Part shown: one piece after another, positions 16,445-24,999 of the stretch
Layout of the letters: every line of letters starts with the position of its first letter
Numbering within the stretch: position 1 is the first letter of the stretch
The notes under the pieces: generated by a model
The model's database searches: none
Told to the model about the DNA's origin: nothing
The model's input: the letters and a program-made list of their open reading frames with translations, nothing else
Source: Desmonostoc vinosum HA7617-LM4
GTDB lineage: Bacteria > Cyanobacteriota > Cyanobacteriia > Cyanobacteriales > Nostocaceae
Reading direction: 5' to 3'
Assembly: GCA_019359515.1 (NCBI GenBank)
Contig: JAHHHC010000048.1
Location: 1-47,102, forward strand
Length of the DNA: 47,102 nt
Program-made: the position numbers and the translations under genes

Positions 16445-17125
16445 GTGGCATGGTTACATGACAATAATTCTGTGCAACAGCTAAGTGAAAACGTTGTTTT
16501 GTATGATTTAGCACAAATGCGTGGAAATAGCGCTGTTTTAAACCGCATCCCTAATAATATCAGTGGTGTATATGCTTGGTATCGTCGTTTTGAGATTGAT
16601 CATAATGCAATAAATGATCCTGAAACCTTTGTTAACTATATTCTTAAAGAACTTTGTAAGGAGCATTCGGCTCCCAGAGAAACAAAACTTCCTCCAGCAC
16701 ATAGGATAAAACTTCAACCTGAGACTTCATTTTCTAAAGAGAGGTTACTGACAGAGTTAGCTGCCGATTCATGTTTTCGTCAACTGCTTTTTATGCTCCT
16801 GAACAATTCCCTAATATTTCAGCAGCCACTATATATAGGAAAAGCAACTAACTTATACTATCGAATTCGTAGCCATCTTAGTGAAGGTAGCATTCTACGC
16901 GAAAGACTAGCATCTGCTGGGCATAGAATTAATCGATGCAGGCTTCTAATCATTCACACTTCATATAGCGATTCAAGCATTTACCCAACTGGTTTCAATG
17001 AAACCGATGAATTGGAGAATCAAGTTGATGAATACTCTGAATGCTCTGAACTTGCTTCAGACAAACTAATTGAAGATATATTATCTAGGTTATTTCTTCC
17101 ATCATTTACTCTTAGGTACGGTTAA
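16445..17125 (+). CDS. GIY-YIG nuclease-like protein in dnd island
   Basis: A 226-residue protein, GTG start with GGGAG about 10 bases upstream. A GIY-type motif (ISGVYAWYRRF, GVY at 41-43) and YIG motif (QPLYIGKATNLYYRIRSHL, YIG at 130-132) are separated by ~86 residues, much longer than the usual short gap. Arginines at 140/142 and a conserved-looking histidine at 144 follow, and an acidic helix EDILSRLF near the end could supply the metal-binding glutamate. This fold occurs in restriction enzymes of the Eco29kI type and as a domain of SspE in another phosphorothioate system. Between two DGQHR genes, it may be the nuclease of a restriction module; this is inferred. Confidence 0.65.
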   Translation: MAWLHDNNSVQQLSENVVLYDLAQMRGNSAVLNRIPNNISGVYAWYRRFEIDHNAINDPETFVNYILKELCKEHSAPRETKLPPAHRIKLQPETSFSKERLLTELAADSCFRQLLFMLLNNSLIFQQPLYIGKATNLYYRIRSHLSEGSILRERLASAGHRINRCRLLIIHTSYSDSSIYPTGFNETDELENQVDEYSECSELASDKLIEDILSRLFLPSFTLRYG

Positions 17126-17131
17126 CACAAA

Positions 17132-19126
17132 ATGCTTATATTCTCAAACAATGAAGGAAAAGCAAGATTCAATAAACCTCTATATGGGTTAACTGGAATA
17201 TACACATTATCAGAGGGAATAGCACTTCCCTACTTCCTTTCGTTGATGGAAATTAACCGTGCTATTGATGAGCTTAAGATTGCTGAACAAATTCCCGCTT
17301 CACTTGATACTAAATGGTCTTTAAAAGAACTTTTCCAAAGAGAAATTGATGAAAAGAGAGTGGAAAATGAGATTGTTAAAGGCTACCTTTTAGATCCGAA
17401 GAAGCTTAAGTTTTTCAATGCAATTACTATTGTATTGATGCCGAAGGGAGCAGATGGCAAAATCCAGGATGATTTCGATGATTCTACAAATATCGATCCT
17501 CCTCCTATTCCTTGGGATGGTACTGATCCTGATGATGGACAATGGAATAACCCACAAACAAAGGTTGCAAACTTTGGTGGTGTTCAATTCGTTTCTTATG
17601 GACTCTCTGCTCGACTTCGGTGGGATGAAGATCGAGTATTGGCAGTAGCAGTAGATGGACAACACCGTCTTTGGGCACTCCGAACTTTTCGTGAAGATCA
17701 AAAGTTTCGGGGTGGAACTCTCCGTACAGTGGAACAACAAACTAAAATTCCAGTCTTGTTCGTTTTACTTCATCCTGGTAGTGGTTTTCAGAATGTTCAG
17801 AGCGAAGCAGACTATTCCATTCGCGGAATTGCTCGTGAATTATTTACTGATTTGAATAAAAATGCTAAGACAGTGGATAAGGCTAGAGAGCTAATCCTGG
17901 ATGATAAGAGTCTTAGCGCCCAATGTGTCAGAACATTACTGACTAAAAGTACAGCTCAAGATGCGAGAGATAGACTGCCTTTATCTCTCATACGCTGGCA
18001 GGAAAATTTAAACCGATTTGATAGTTCATACTACTTAAATTCACTAGTTCATTTAGATTTGTTAGTTTCGGCGATATTGGATCTAAAACCACCACGCGAT
18101 CCAATGGAAAAGAAGTATGTTTTCGATTTCATCGACAGCATTGACTCTGCACTTGGCATCAATGATGGGGAAATTCATTATGAAGGGCGTTCTCTTAAAG
18201 AATATTATATAGAAGATTATTGTGATGAAGATGGAGAACCTGTTACACCATTTACAAGAATACCAGAGAATTATCTCAATTCGGCAATAGAAGGTTTTAA
18301 AGTAAATTTTCGTCCCTGGATGCTTAAACTTTTACTAGATTTTAAACCATACCGTGAATTACTCGGATATGCACGAGAGCATGATTTAATTGAGGGAACT
18401 TTTGGTAAGTTTCAAGCTCAAACCAGTAAACATAAAGGGATCATTAGGGAGCAAGAGATTGCTAGAGATAGTGATTGGAACAAACGGGAAATACTAGCTC
18501 ATCAAGATTATATTGCTAGTATTAAAGACAATCAGTGGGCTTTTAAGGCTATATTCCAGAAGGCTATGATTCGTTTAGGGAAAATAGTAGAATTTGACTA
18601 TAAAGATAAAGGTACAAACTTAGGTAATATAAATGATGTTCTGAAATTCTTAGATAGGTTATATGATAAAAATATTCTTAGAGTTGATGCTCCCTTGCCA
18701 GATTACTCATTGCGTCTATGGACATTTGTAGCTACAAACCCTGGAAACGAAAAAATCAAGGTCAACAAAGCAGTAGAAGATAGAATATTTTCCTTATTAT
18801 CCTTGTGGTACTTCGGCTCTCAAAAAATGGAAATCGATACTGCCAATGGTTATCAAATTTTGTCGAGACGAAAGCTACTAAACTTCTTTGGCGCAGATAT
18901 AAACAAAGCTCAATGGCCTGGTTGTACTGATGCTCATAAAATATTATACAAAGGTTTTGATAATGTTACCTTTTATGGTAGAGAACATGAAAAAATAAAT
19001 AATAAGCAAAAAGAAGAAATGGTTCGTGATAGATTCTCTGCTTTGCTTGCTGCTGGTTTACCAGAATTACATAATCAACCTTCCGTTTCTATACACTTGG
19101 AAGAAGATGAACTTGATTCGGAATAA
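17132..19126 (+). CDS. Second, large DGQHR-domain protein
   Basis: A 664-residue protein with VAVDGQHRLWALRTF, DGQHR at 175-179, almost the same position as in the first DGQHR protein. The core is followed by ~450 residues with no motif I recognise (for example KFQAQTSKHKGIIREQEIAR). It starts seven bases after the GIY-YIG stop, so the two are co-translated. Members with DGQHR are regulators or sensors tied to DNA modification; the large C-terminal part makes this more than a DndB copy. Whether it senses phosphorothioate DNA or regulates the nuclease is open. Confidence 0.7.
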   Translation: MLIFSNNEGKARFNKPLYGLTGIYTLSEGIALPYFLSLMEINRAIDELKIAEQIPASLDTKWSLKELFQREIDEKRVENEIVKGYLLDPKKLKFFNAITIVLMPKGADGKIQDDFDDSTNIDPPPIPWDGTDPDDGQWNNPQTKVANFGGVQFVSYGLSARLRWDEDRVLAVAVDGQHRLWALRTFREDQKFRGGTLRTVEQQTKIPVLFVLLHPGSGFQNVQSEADYSIRGIARELFTDLNKNAKTVDKARELILDDKSLSAQCVRTLLTKSTAQDARDRLPLSLIRWQENLNRFDSSYYLNSLVHLDLLVSAILDLKPPRDPMEKKYVFDFIDSIDSALGINDGEIHYEGRSLKEYYIEDYCDEDGEPVTPFTRIPENYLNSAIEGFKVNFRPWMLKLLLDFKPYRELLGYAREHDLIEGTFGKFQAQTSKHKGIIREQEIARDSDWNKREILAHQDYIASIKDNQWAFKAIFQKAMIRLGKIVEFDYKDKGTNLGNINDVLKFLDRLYDKNILRVDAPLPDYSLRLWTFVATNPGNEKIKVNKAVEDRIFSLLSLWYFGSQKMEIDTANGYQILSRRKLLNFFGADINKAQWPGCTDAHKILYKGFDNVTFYGREHEKINNKQKEEMVRDRFSALLAAGLPELHNQPSVSIHLEEDELDSE

Positions 19127-19179
19127 TGATAAATACAAATACACAGTATTATTAAAGTGTCAAATAAACTGAAGTAAAA

Positions 19180-19641
19180 TTAAGAAAGGAATTTGCTGAG
19201 ATCAAATTCCTCCACTTCTGCGTAATCTTGAAATCTTTCAGAACTAAGAATTAATAGTAGTCTCTCCGAATAGTCTACTGCTCCCCGTAGTTCATTTTGC
19301 AGAATTTCTAGTCCGCCATTTGCATACTCTTCAAAAATATGAATCCGTTGTTCGTCAGCTATATCAGCATCACTAAGAATCTTAATATCTTCTGTTTCGG
19401 TAATAGCTAATAAATTAATTAATAGAGCAAAGCTGTTAGAAAAATAATCCTGCCGCAGTGGTGATAAATCTTTAGCAGTTACTTCCAAAGGAACGCGCTT
19501 TTTATGTTTAACACCTAACGCTGCTGCAAACACCATCACTTCTACATAGGTTTGAAAAGGCCCTGTTGTGTCCTTTGATGCTACTAGCTCTTTCACTAAC
19601 TCAGCCTTATCTTTGGCAACCCTGATTCTGTTTGCAGCCAT
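19180..19641 (-). CDS. DNA phosphorothioation-associated protein 4
   Basis: A 153-residue protein with RIRVAKDKAELVKELVASKD, GPFQTYVEVMVFAAALGVKH and a helical C-terminus (GLEILQNELRGAVDYSERLL). Size and pattern match the small family known as dnd system-associated protein 4, found beside dnd genes but without a known activity. It ends convergently 54 bp from the second DGQHR gene and is followed upstream by its own short promoter region. Assignment is from memory of the family. Confidence 0.75.
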   Translation of the reverse strand: MAANRIRVAKDKAELVKELVASKDTTGPFQTYVEVMVFAAALGVKHKKRVPLEVTAKDLSPLRQDYFSNSFALLINLLAITETEDIKILSDADIADEQRIHIFEEYANGGLEILQNELRGAVDYSERLLLILSSERFQDYAEVEEFDLSKFLS

Positions 19642-19859
19642 GATCTCAATATCTACTTTGTTGCCATTTTAACCGAAAGCGAAAAGCGATCGCACTCTCT
19701 AAATTGCTAAAAACTGATACTTATTCGGAGTGACTGACAGAATCAGCGAGGATATACTAGCTTTACGATAAGTTTACTTTTGTGTATATTTACACAGTCA
19801 ATTCAAATCATTAAAGATAACTTGCGTAATTTCTCGTAATCAATATCAGAGTTGAATGT

Positions 19860-20441
19860 ATGAGTGAAAATGAAAAGCAAGGTAATTTTTGGAGTACTTT
19901 ACCTGGAATCATTACGGCAGCAACTGGTATAATCACAGCCATAGGTGGATTGATTGCCAGTCTTCACACAGCTGGTCTTTTTTCTAGTCAAAATACTCAG
20001 GCTTCATCTGCAAATCCACCACAGGCTCAAACTAATACTTCTAGTTGTACTCAACAGACAAGTAGTGGAAATTTTGAAGTAAAAGCTTACAATCAAAATG
20101 GTTGTAAATTTAAGGTTTTAAATAATAAAAACAAAATAAAAGTACACTTTCATGCTAATGGGCAATGGGCTGTGGGAAAAGCAAACAATGGATATGAAGA
20201 TGTCACAGCCGAAGGTTATACAAGAGAAATTGATGAATCTACGAAAAAGCAGTTAAAGTGTCCAGATCAGATATTAGGAGCATTAATATACATACGCAAA
20301 GGAAAATGCTACCACGCTGGTGAAAATATGGTTTTACCCTTGGAAGCAGACGAAGAAATTGATTTTTATATTAATGATCATGCTGAGGGTTATGATGATA
20401 ATCGAGGTATTCTTAAAGTTAACTGGGATATAGTTAACTAA
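19860..20441 (+). CDS. Membrane-anchored protein with LecA-like C-terminal domain
   Basis: A 193-residue protein. An N-terminal TM helix (PGIITAATGIITAIGGLIAS, ~15-35) is like that of many cyanobacterial anchored conflict-system proteins. A Gln/Ser/Thr linker follows to ~75, then a beta-rich domain containing VKVHFHANGQWAVG-like (IKVHFHANGQWAVG) and, at the end, INDHAEGYDDNRGILKVNW. That ending matches the calcium-site pattern of the PA-IL (LecA) lectin, IND-x4-Y-x-N-N-x-G. Two extra cysteines in the domain (LKCPDQ, GKCYHA) could pair. It may bind a glycan or act as a sensor; its link to the dnd genes is only by place. Confidence 0.6.
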   Translation: MSENEKQGNFWSTLPGIITAATGIITAIGGLIASLHTAGLFSSQNTQASSANPPQAQTNTSSCTQQTSSGNFEVKAYNQNGCKFKVLNNKNKIKVHFHANGQWAVGKANNGYEDVTAEGYTREIDESTKKQLKCPDQILGALIYIRKGKCYHAGENMVLPLEADEEIDFYINDHAEGYDDNRGILKVNWDIVN

Positions 20442-20516
20442 ATGGGAATGGGGAAAGATATGTTTTTATGCCCTTGTTGTATTGCTTTTACATAAGAGGA
20501 TATTTTAAAAGTTTTA

Positions 20517-20633
20517 GGCGATAGAATTCGCTCCTACACAAAGCTTAGTCTGCCTCCGCAGACTAACATAAAATCAAAGCTATTAAACCCACGGAGGTGG
20601 GTTTTGTCTGCGTAGCTGTGATTTCTAATCGCC
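20517..20633. mobile_element. MITE family 1, copy B
   Basis: Imperfect terminal repeats (GGCGATAGAATTCGC at the left, complement of GGCGATTAGAAATCA at the right) enclose hairpins AGTCTGC-CTCC-GCAGACT (20547-20564) and AACCCAC-GGAG-GTGGGTT. Left arm and first hairpin match copy A at 12146-12237. It lies six bases beyond the second ATPase's stop region, between convergent genes. Confidence 0.8.
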
Positions 20634-20638
20634 AGAGC

Positions 20639-22711
20639 TTACCAATCACGTTCAACTTCGAGAATTTCACTATACTCAAACTCGTTGGGGCTTTGTTTTA
20701 CCAAAGGATATCTTTCTCTATCTAACTCAATATAATCCTGTTCACAATCTGGTTTAGAGGAATAGTAGGTAAGCACATATTCTCTACCAATTCTATCTAT
20801 CATTTCTTCTTCTACTTCACCTCGCCATTGAGTTTTAGTTACCAGCACTATCAACTGATTTGCTAATTTGGGAATTGTCTTAGCTATTCGCCGCCGATAA
20901 ATTTCATCCAAGCTACCGAAAGGCGAGTCCATAATAATTGGGAAGGTGCTACTATCTGGTAGCATCAGCATTTTTCGTTTTTCACTCCATTCTCTAACTC
21001 TGTCAACGATGCTGGCAATAAATGATAAGCTGAGGATTTGATTTTCACCTGTGGAAGCTGCAACGGATGCTTCTATACCTGCTGTATTTTCTACTAAGGT
21101 GAGTTCATATTTTTCGCTAATTTTAGGAATGTATGGAGTAAAGGAAATTTCGGTGAAGATTTCTTGTACTCGTTTCTCTAATTGCAGACGAAATTGCTTT
21201 TCTTGGCGATTTTTGACTTCTGTTAACCGTTCAATTGCATCTTGAGTAGCGCTAATTCTTCGTTGTGCCAATACTTGCTTTTCTTCATTTAGTTTTTGCT
21301 TGGCTATTTGTTTACTCAAGGTATCGAGTTCAGCTTTGAGATGAGAGATTTGCTGTTGATTTGCACCCTGTTCTCTATTTAATTCATCGATTTTACTTTC
21401 AATCTCATCGAAGCGTTTTTGTAAACTGCTAATTTCTTCATTAGCATCTTTTCGCAATCTTTCTTGAATGTTATCTAATTCGCTTTCTGTTTGAGAGATT
21501 GTCTGCCGTAACTGATTAATTCTTGCTTGCTCTTTGTCAATCTCTTCCCAAAATGCCGTTGCTTGTTTATCAATTTCATCTACTTGAGTGCTGATCCTAA
21601 TTGCAGTTTCTTCTACTACTGATGAACCTGCTCTATCTAACCAGGTTTTTACATGTTCATGAGAATGACTGCCTTGGTGTAGTTCTGTACCACAAATGCA
21701 GCGGTTAGATTTAATTAATTCATCAACAAATTCTCGTGAAATTCCCGGATTTAACTCTCCTTTCTCTTTTAGGTTAGTGATAATTGCTCGAAATTGTGCT
21801 GTGGTTTCCGACAGCAATACGGTGTATCCCCGCGCCGAGATAACTTTTTTTAGTTCTTCTCTAGTTTGTCTGAGGTTTTCTTGATTTGATTTTTTGAGAT
21901 TTTCTAATTCTTGCCTTCTTTCTTGTAATTCTTTGGCTGCACTCAGTTCTCGTAATCTTTGACTTGTTTCTTTTTTAAAAGTTTGTTGATATTCTAGTTC
22001 TTGTTTGATTTCACTTTGTCGCTGATTGATTCTGGCAATCTCTTGATCTATTTTTTCTTGCTGTCGTAGCAACTGTTTGATTTCTGAGTCGCCAATGGCT
22101 TTTAATTCGTTTTCTAAAGTTTTCTTCGTTTCACCTAGATGTTTAATGGAACGATTGATGACTTCTACGCCTAAGAGCATTTTAGTAGCTTCGGCAATTT
22201 CTGCTTTCTTGTCGGAACGCACAATTTGTTCGATGCGCTCTCCATCAAAGAAAAAATATTGATGCAAACTACCCGGTAAAATTTGATTAATTATATCCTC
22301 TGGTTGTTGCGGTGGGAAGTACCATTTACCGTCATCACCACCTACCCACATGGTTAATTGGGTTTTGCTGGCTTCAAAATCGCTTTCGTTTTTATAAACC
22401 TTACAAGAGCGCTTTACTCGGTAGCGTTTACTATCATGTTCCCATGCTACTTCTACCCAACATTCTATAGCTTGTCTTTTTTGAGCTTCTGCGATCGCTC
22501 GTTTATTTACTAACTGTTCTGTTGACGCAAATGCTGCACTAAATTTCTCATATAATACCCAAGTGAATGCATTTAGTAAACTGGTTTTTCCCGCCCCGTT
22601 ATTGCCATGAATAATCGTTGTGTTTTGAGCATCCCCGCCCGCTAGGACGATTTCTGGTGTTGTGCCATAAAATGAGCGAAAGTTGCACAGCTTAATTGAA
22701 GTCAGTTTCAT
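20639..22711 (-). CDS. Second DndD-like/SMC-type ATPase
   Basis: A 690-residue ABC/SMC-type ATPase with Walker A GNNGAGKTS (36-44), the FFFDGERIEQIV element, long coiled coils with a CICGTEL hook-like turn in the middle (~335), the signature region TGENQILSLSFIASI and Walker B FPIIMDSPFGSLDE. It differs from dndD at 10125-12116: the hook cysteines are C-x-C, not present in that protein, and the start is MKLTSIKLCNFRSFYG. Its start codon overlaps the stop of a 57-aa gene (ATGA). It may drive DNA translocation or loading for a restriction complex, or be a second DndD; the sequence cannot decide. Confidence 0.85.
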   Translation of the reverse strand: MKLTSIKLCNFRSFYGTTPEIVLAGGDAQNTTIIHGNNGAGKTSLLNAFTWVLYEKFSAAFASTEQLVNKRAIAEAQKRQAIECWVEVAWEHDSKRYRVKRSCKVYKNESDFEASKTQLTMWVGGDDGKWYFPPQQPEDIINQILPGSLHQYFFFDGERIEQIVRSDKKAEIAEATKMLLGVEVINRSIKHLGETKKTLENELKAIGDSEIKQLLRQQEKIDQEIARINQRQSEIKQELEYQQTFKKETSQRLRELSAAKELQERRQELENLKKSNQENLRQTREELKKVISARGYTVLLSETTAQFRAIITNLKEKGELNPGISREFVDELIKSNRCICGTELHQGSHSHEHVKTWLDRAGSSVVEETAIRISTQVDEIDKQATAFWEEIDKEQARINQLRQTISQTESELDNIQERLRKDANEEISSLQKRFDEIESKIDELNREQGANQQQISHLKAELDTLSKQIAKQKLNEEKQVLAQRRISATQDAIERLTEVKNRQEKQFRLQLEKRVQEIFTEISFTPYIPKISEKYELTLVENTAGIEASVAASTGENQILSLSFIASIVDRVREWSEKRKMLMLPDSSTFPIIMDSPFGSLDEIYRRRIAKTIPKLANQLIVLVTKTQWRGEVEEEMIDRIGREYVLTYYSSKPDCEQDYIELDRERYPLVKQSPNEFEYSEILEVERDW

Positions 22712-22881
22712 CGTACTGCTTCCTTCACAATTAACAAAATATCATCGTTGATTGGGCTGTTACTTCTCTTATCCAGCCTACTTTTTTCCAGTTGCCATAC
22801 CCGTTCAATAATTTGCCGCACTTCTGGTGAAGCACTAGTAATTGGCTCCTGCACATCATCGATATTTAGTTCTTGCGACAT
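22708..22881 (-). CDS. Small protein translationally coupled to the ATPase (57 aa)
   Basis: Start ATG at 22881: SQELNIDDVQEPITSASPEV then VRQIIERVWQLEKSRLDKRS, ending ILLIVKEAVR. The TGA overlaps the ATPase start as ATGA, the tight coupling of partner proteins. It is acidic at the start and amphipathic-helical in the middle, so it may be a subunit or clamp of the ATPase. I do not recognise a family. Its length keeps it out of usual gene lists. Confidence 0.7.
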   Translation of the reverse strand: MSQELNIDDVQEPITSASPEVRQIIERVWQLEKSRLDKRSNSPINDDILLIVKEAVR

Positions 22882-23329
22882 CTTGGTTTTTAAATAGATT
22901 TTTTCTCTATCTTAACCTTCTTCACAGTTGGAATAACACCTGCATATCACTGTTATGCTTATCTTTATTTATCGTCAACTGTAACTTTAAATTGTCAAAT
23001 CTTTTTGGAAAAATTGCTTTATTTTTACAATATTTCCTGATATTATAATTGCATAAGTTATTTTTTTAATCATGGGGTGTTTGCGCCTTTAAAAATTTTG
23101 CAACTATCCTCATTATGATTAAGATTACTTAATTATTTCATACAATCGGCCCTACTGCTAGAATATCAATAAAAAATTTACAAAAATCCTCCCATTACTC
23201 TCCGCGTCTCTGCGCGGCAGTCGCTACAACGGGGGGAATCCCGACGCGAGTTGTTCATGGGGGAAACCCCCAAGACCACACTCGCTCCGCAACGCGCTGC
23301 CTTGCCTCTGCGTGAAAATATTTCCCCTA
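22882..23329. other. Intergenic region, AT-rich then GC-rich repeat
   Basis: About 450 bp with no convincing gene. The first 300 bp are AT-rich and probably carry the promoter for the 57-aa gene and ATPase. From about 23190 to 23325 a GC-rich stretch (CTCCGCGTCTCTGCGCGGCAG, GGGGGAAACCCCC, CTCGCTCCGCAACGCGCTGCC) is an interspersed repeat of the sort seen at 9990-10110. Confidence 0.6.
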
Positions 23330-24811
23330 TCAAACATCCAACAACCCATACCGCTTTTGTAAAGCTAATAACTTCATCCTCGCTTCCCCAGCATTATCAG
23401 CTAAATCGGCAAATTCCACAAAGCGCCGCAATTCTTTTCTTAACAGATTGCGTTCAACCTCTATAGTTTCCCGATCCAAATCTGGTGGTAAAACAATCAT
23501 GTCAAATATAGTCGCCCTTTCCTTACCTGGGTGAGGGCGTAAAACTCGTCCTCGCCGTTGGATAAACTGACGGGGATTACCAGAACTTGATAAAATCACC
23601 GCAGTTTGAATTGCAGGAATATCAACACCTTCATCTAAACAACGAATTGCCACCAAACCTTGCAATTCACCACTCTCAAATTGACGGCGTAAAGTTTCCC
23701 GTTCTGCTAGAGAAGTTTGCGCCGTATAAGTACTTACCTTATACCCCAATTCCACCCCAAGAATTTTGGCAACAGCTTTGAGTTGACGTAACGATGAACG
23801 CCCTCCAACTTCTTGTGAACCATCACTACAATAGAAAAGTGTATGAGTGGTTTCACGTCGAGTCACCATAACTTTTCGCAAAGCATTTAATTTATTTTCA
23901 GCTGTACCAATTAATCTGGCACGTTGCATTAACAAAGGCTTTAAATCTTCATTGTCTTCAAAGTATCCCGATTCGCCATTTTTTTGTTCTCGAAATAACA
24001 GCGATCGCCCGATCTTTTTTGTTAACTTTAAATAAGCAATACTTTCAGCTTCAGTTAATTCCACCAGAACCGGATAATACAAATAATGTACCAAAGCACC
24101 TTGAGCGATCGCATCCCTTAAAGTGAACTCTGGTTGCAGAACTTGGCCGAAATAACCAAATAGAGATTGAGTGCCATCGTCATCAAAATACCTTTGGGGC
24201 GTAGCAGACAAAGCCAGTCGCAACCCCACGCCGCGTGGTAAGCTTTCCTCTAATTTGGGTGCCCCTAAGTTGTGGGCTTCATCGCCAATAATTAAAGTCT
24301 TGGCAGGAAAATACTTGAGTTGCGACTGAAAGCCATCGCCAATTAATGTGGAATTGGTGGTAATTACCGTGACAAACCTTTGAGAATCAGAATGCAGATT
24401 GTAAATTTGAGTAGAAAGTTGACTTTGCCAGGTATATAAATTCTCAAAAGCTAAAATCGGCTGTAAATTAAACTTTTGACATTCTCGTGCCCATTGAGTG
24501 ACAAGATGACGGTAAGGACAGACTACCAACAAGACTTGCAAGTTAATCTGTTGGTATAATTCACAAGCGATCGCTAATGCTGTAATTGTCTTACCACTAC
24601 CAGTCGCCATTTTTAGCGTTCCTCTACCGTTGTTAGCAAACCAGCTAGTGATAGCTTGTCGCTGATACTGACGCAATTGCAGAGATAGAGGCATTCTTGG
24701 GCAGCCTGGTAATGGTTGCCGAGTTTGATAACTACCCTTACCTTCCCTGACAAATGGGATCTTCAGTCTGAAAGTAGGCAGTTGCTGCACTGGATTTGAT
24801 GTCAGGTACAT
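23330..24811 (-). CDS. DEAH-box helicase of phosphorothioation-dependent restriction type
   Basis: A 493-residue superfamily 2 helicase: motif I MATGSGKT (68-75), DEAH box IIGDEAHNLGAP, motif III LSATPQRY and motif VI QFIQRRGRVLRP. A C-terminal coiled helix (LDRETIEVERNLLRKELRR) ends the protein. It matches the Dnd-linked helicase family that I recall as annotated phosphorothioation-system restriction enzyme. No nuclease motif is visible, so a separate nuclease is needed if it restricts DNA. It marks the right end of the dnd island. Confidence 0.85.
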   Translation of the reverse strand: MYLTSNPVQQLPTFRLKIPFVREGKGSYQTRQPLPGCPRMPLSLQLRQYQRQAITSWFANNGRGTLKMATGSGKTITALAIACELYQQINLQVLLVVCPYRHLVTQWARECQKFNLQPILAFENLYTWQSQLSTQIYNLHSDSQRFVTVITTNSTLIGDGFQSQLKYFPAKTLIIGDEAHNLGAPKLEESLPRGVGLRLALSATPQRYFDDDGTQSLFGYFGQVLQPEFTLRDAIAQGALVHYLYYPVLVELTEAESIAYLKLTKKIGRSLLFREQKNGESGYFEDNEDLKPLLMQRARLIGTAENKLNALRKVMVTRRETTHTLFYCSDGSQEVGGRSSLRQLKAVAKILGVELGYKVSTYTAQTSLAERETLRRQFESGELQGLVAIRCLDEGVDIPAIQTAVILSSSGNPRQFIQRRGRVLRPHPGKERATIFDMIVLPPDLDRETIEVERNLLRKELRRFVEFADLADNAGEARMKLLALQKRYGLLDV

Positions 24812-24847
24812 AAATCAACAACGGTAGTGATGAACCCTAAAATTTAC

Positions 24848-24952
24848 ATATCATGTCCGCTTGAAGACTTATGATATGGACTGACACGGAGACGGAAAGA
24901 CGCGGGGACGCAAAGACATTTGAATAATCAGCGATTAGCTGCACATGACATC
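24848..24952. mobile_element. MITE family 2, copy A
   Basis: Begins ATATCATGTCCGCTTGAAGA and ends GCACATGACATC, an imperfect inverse of the start. The interior has GGAGACGGAAAGACGCGGGG and AATCAGCGATTAGC. A near copy with better ends is at 35694-35793. Lies between the helicase and lexA. Confidence 0.75.
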
Positions 24953-24999
24953 AACACTCAAGAATTATTCTCTTCCCCATTCCCCAGTACCCCCATTCC

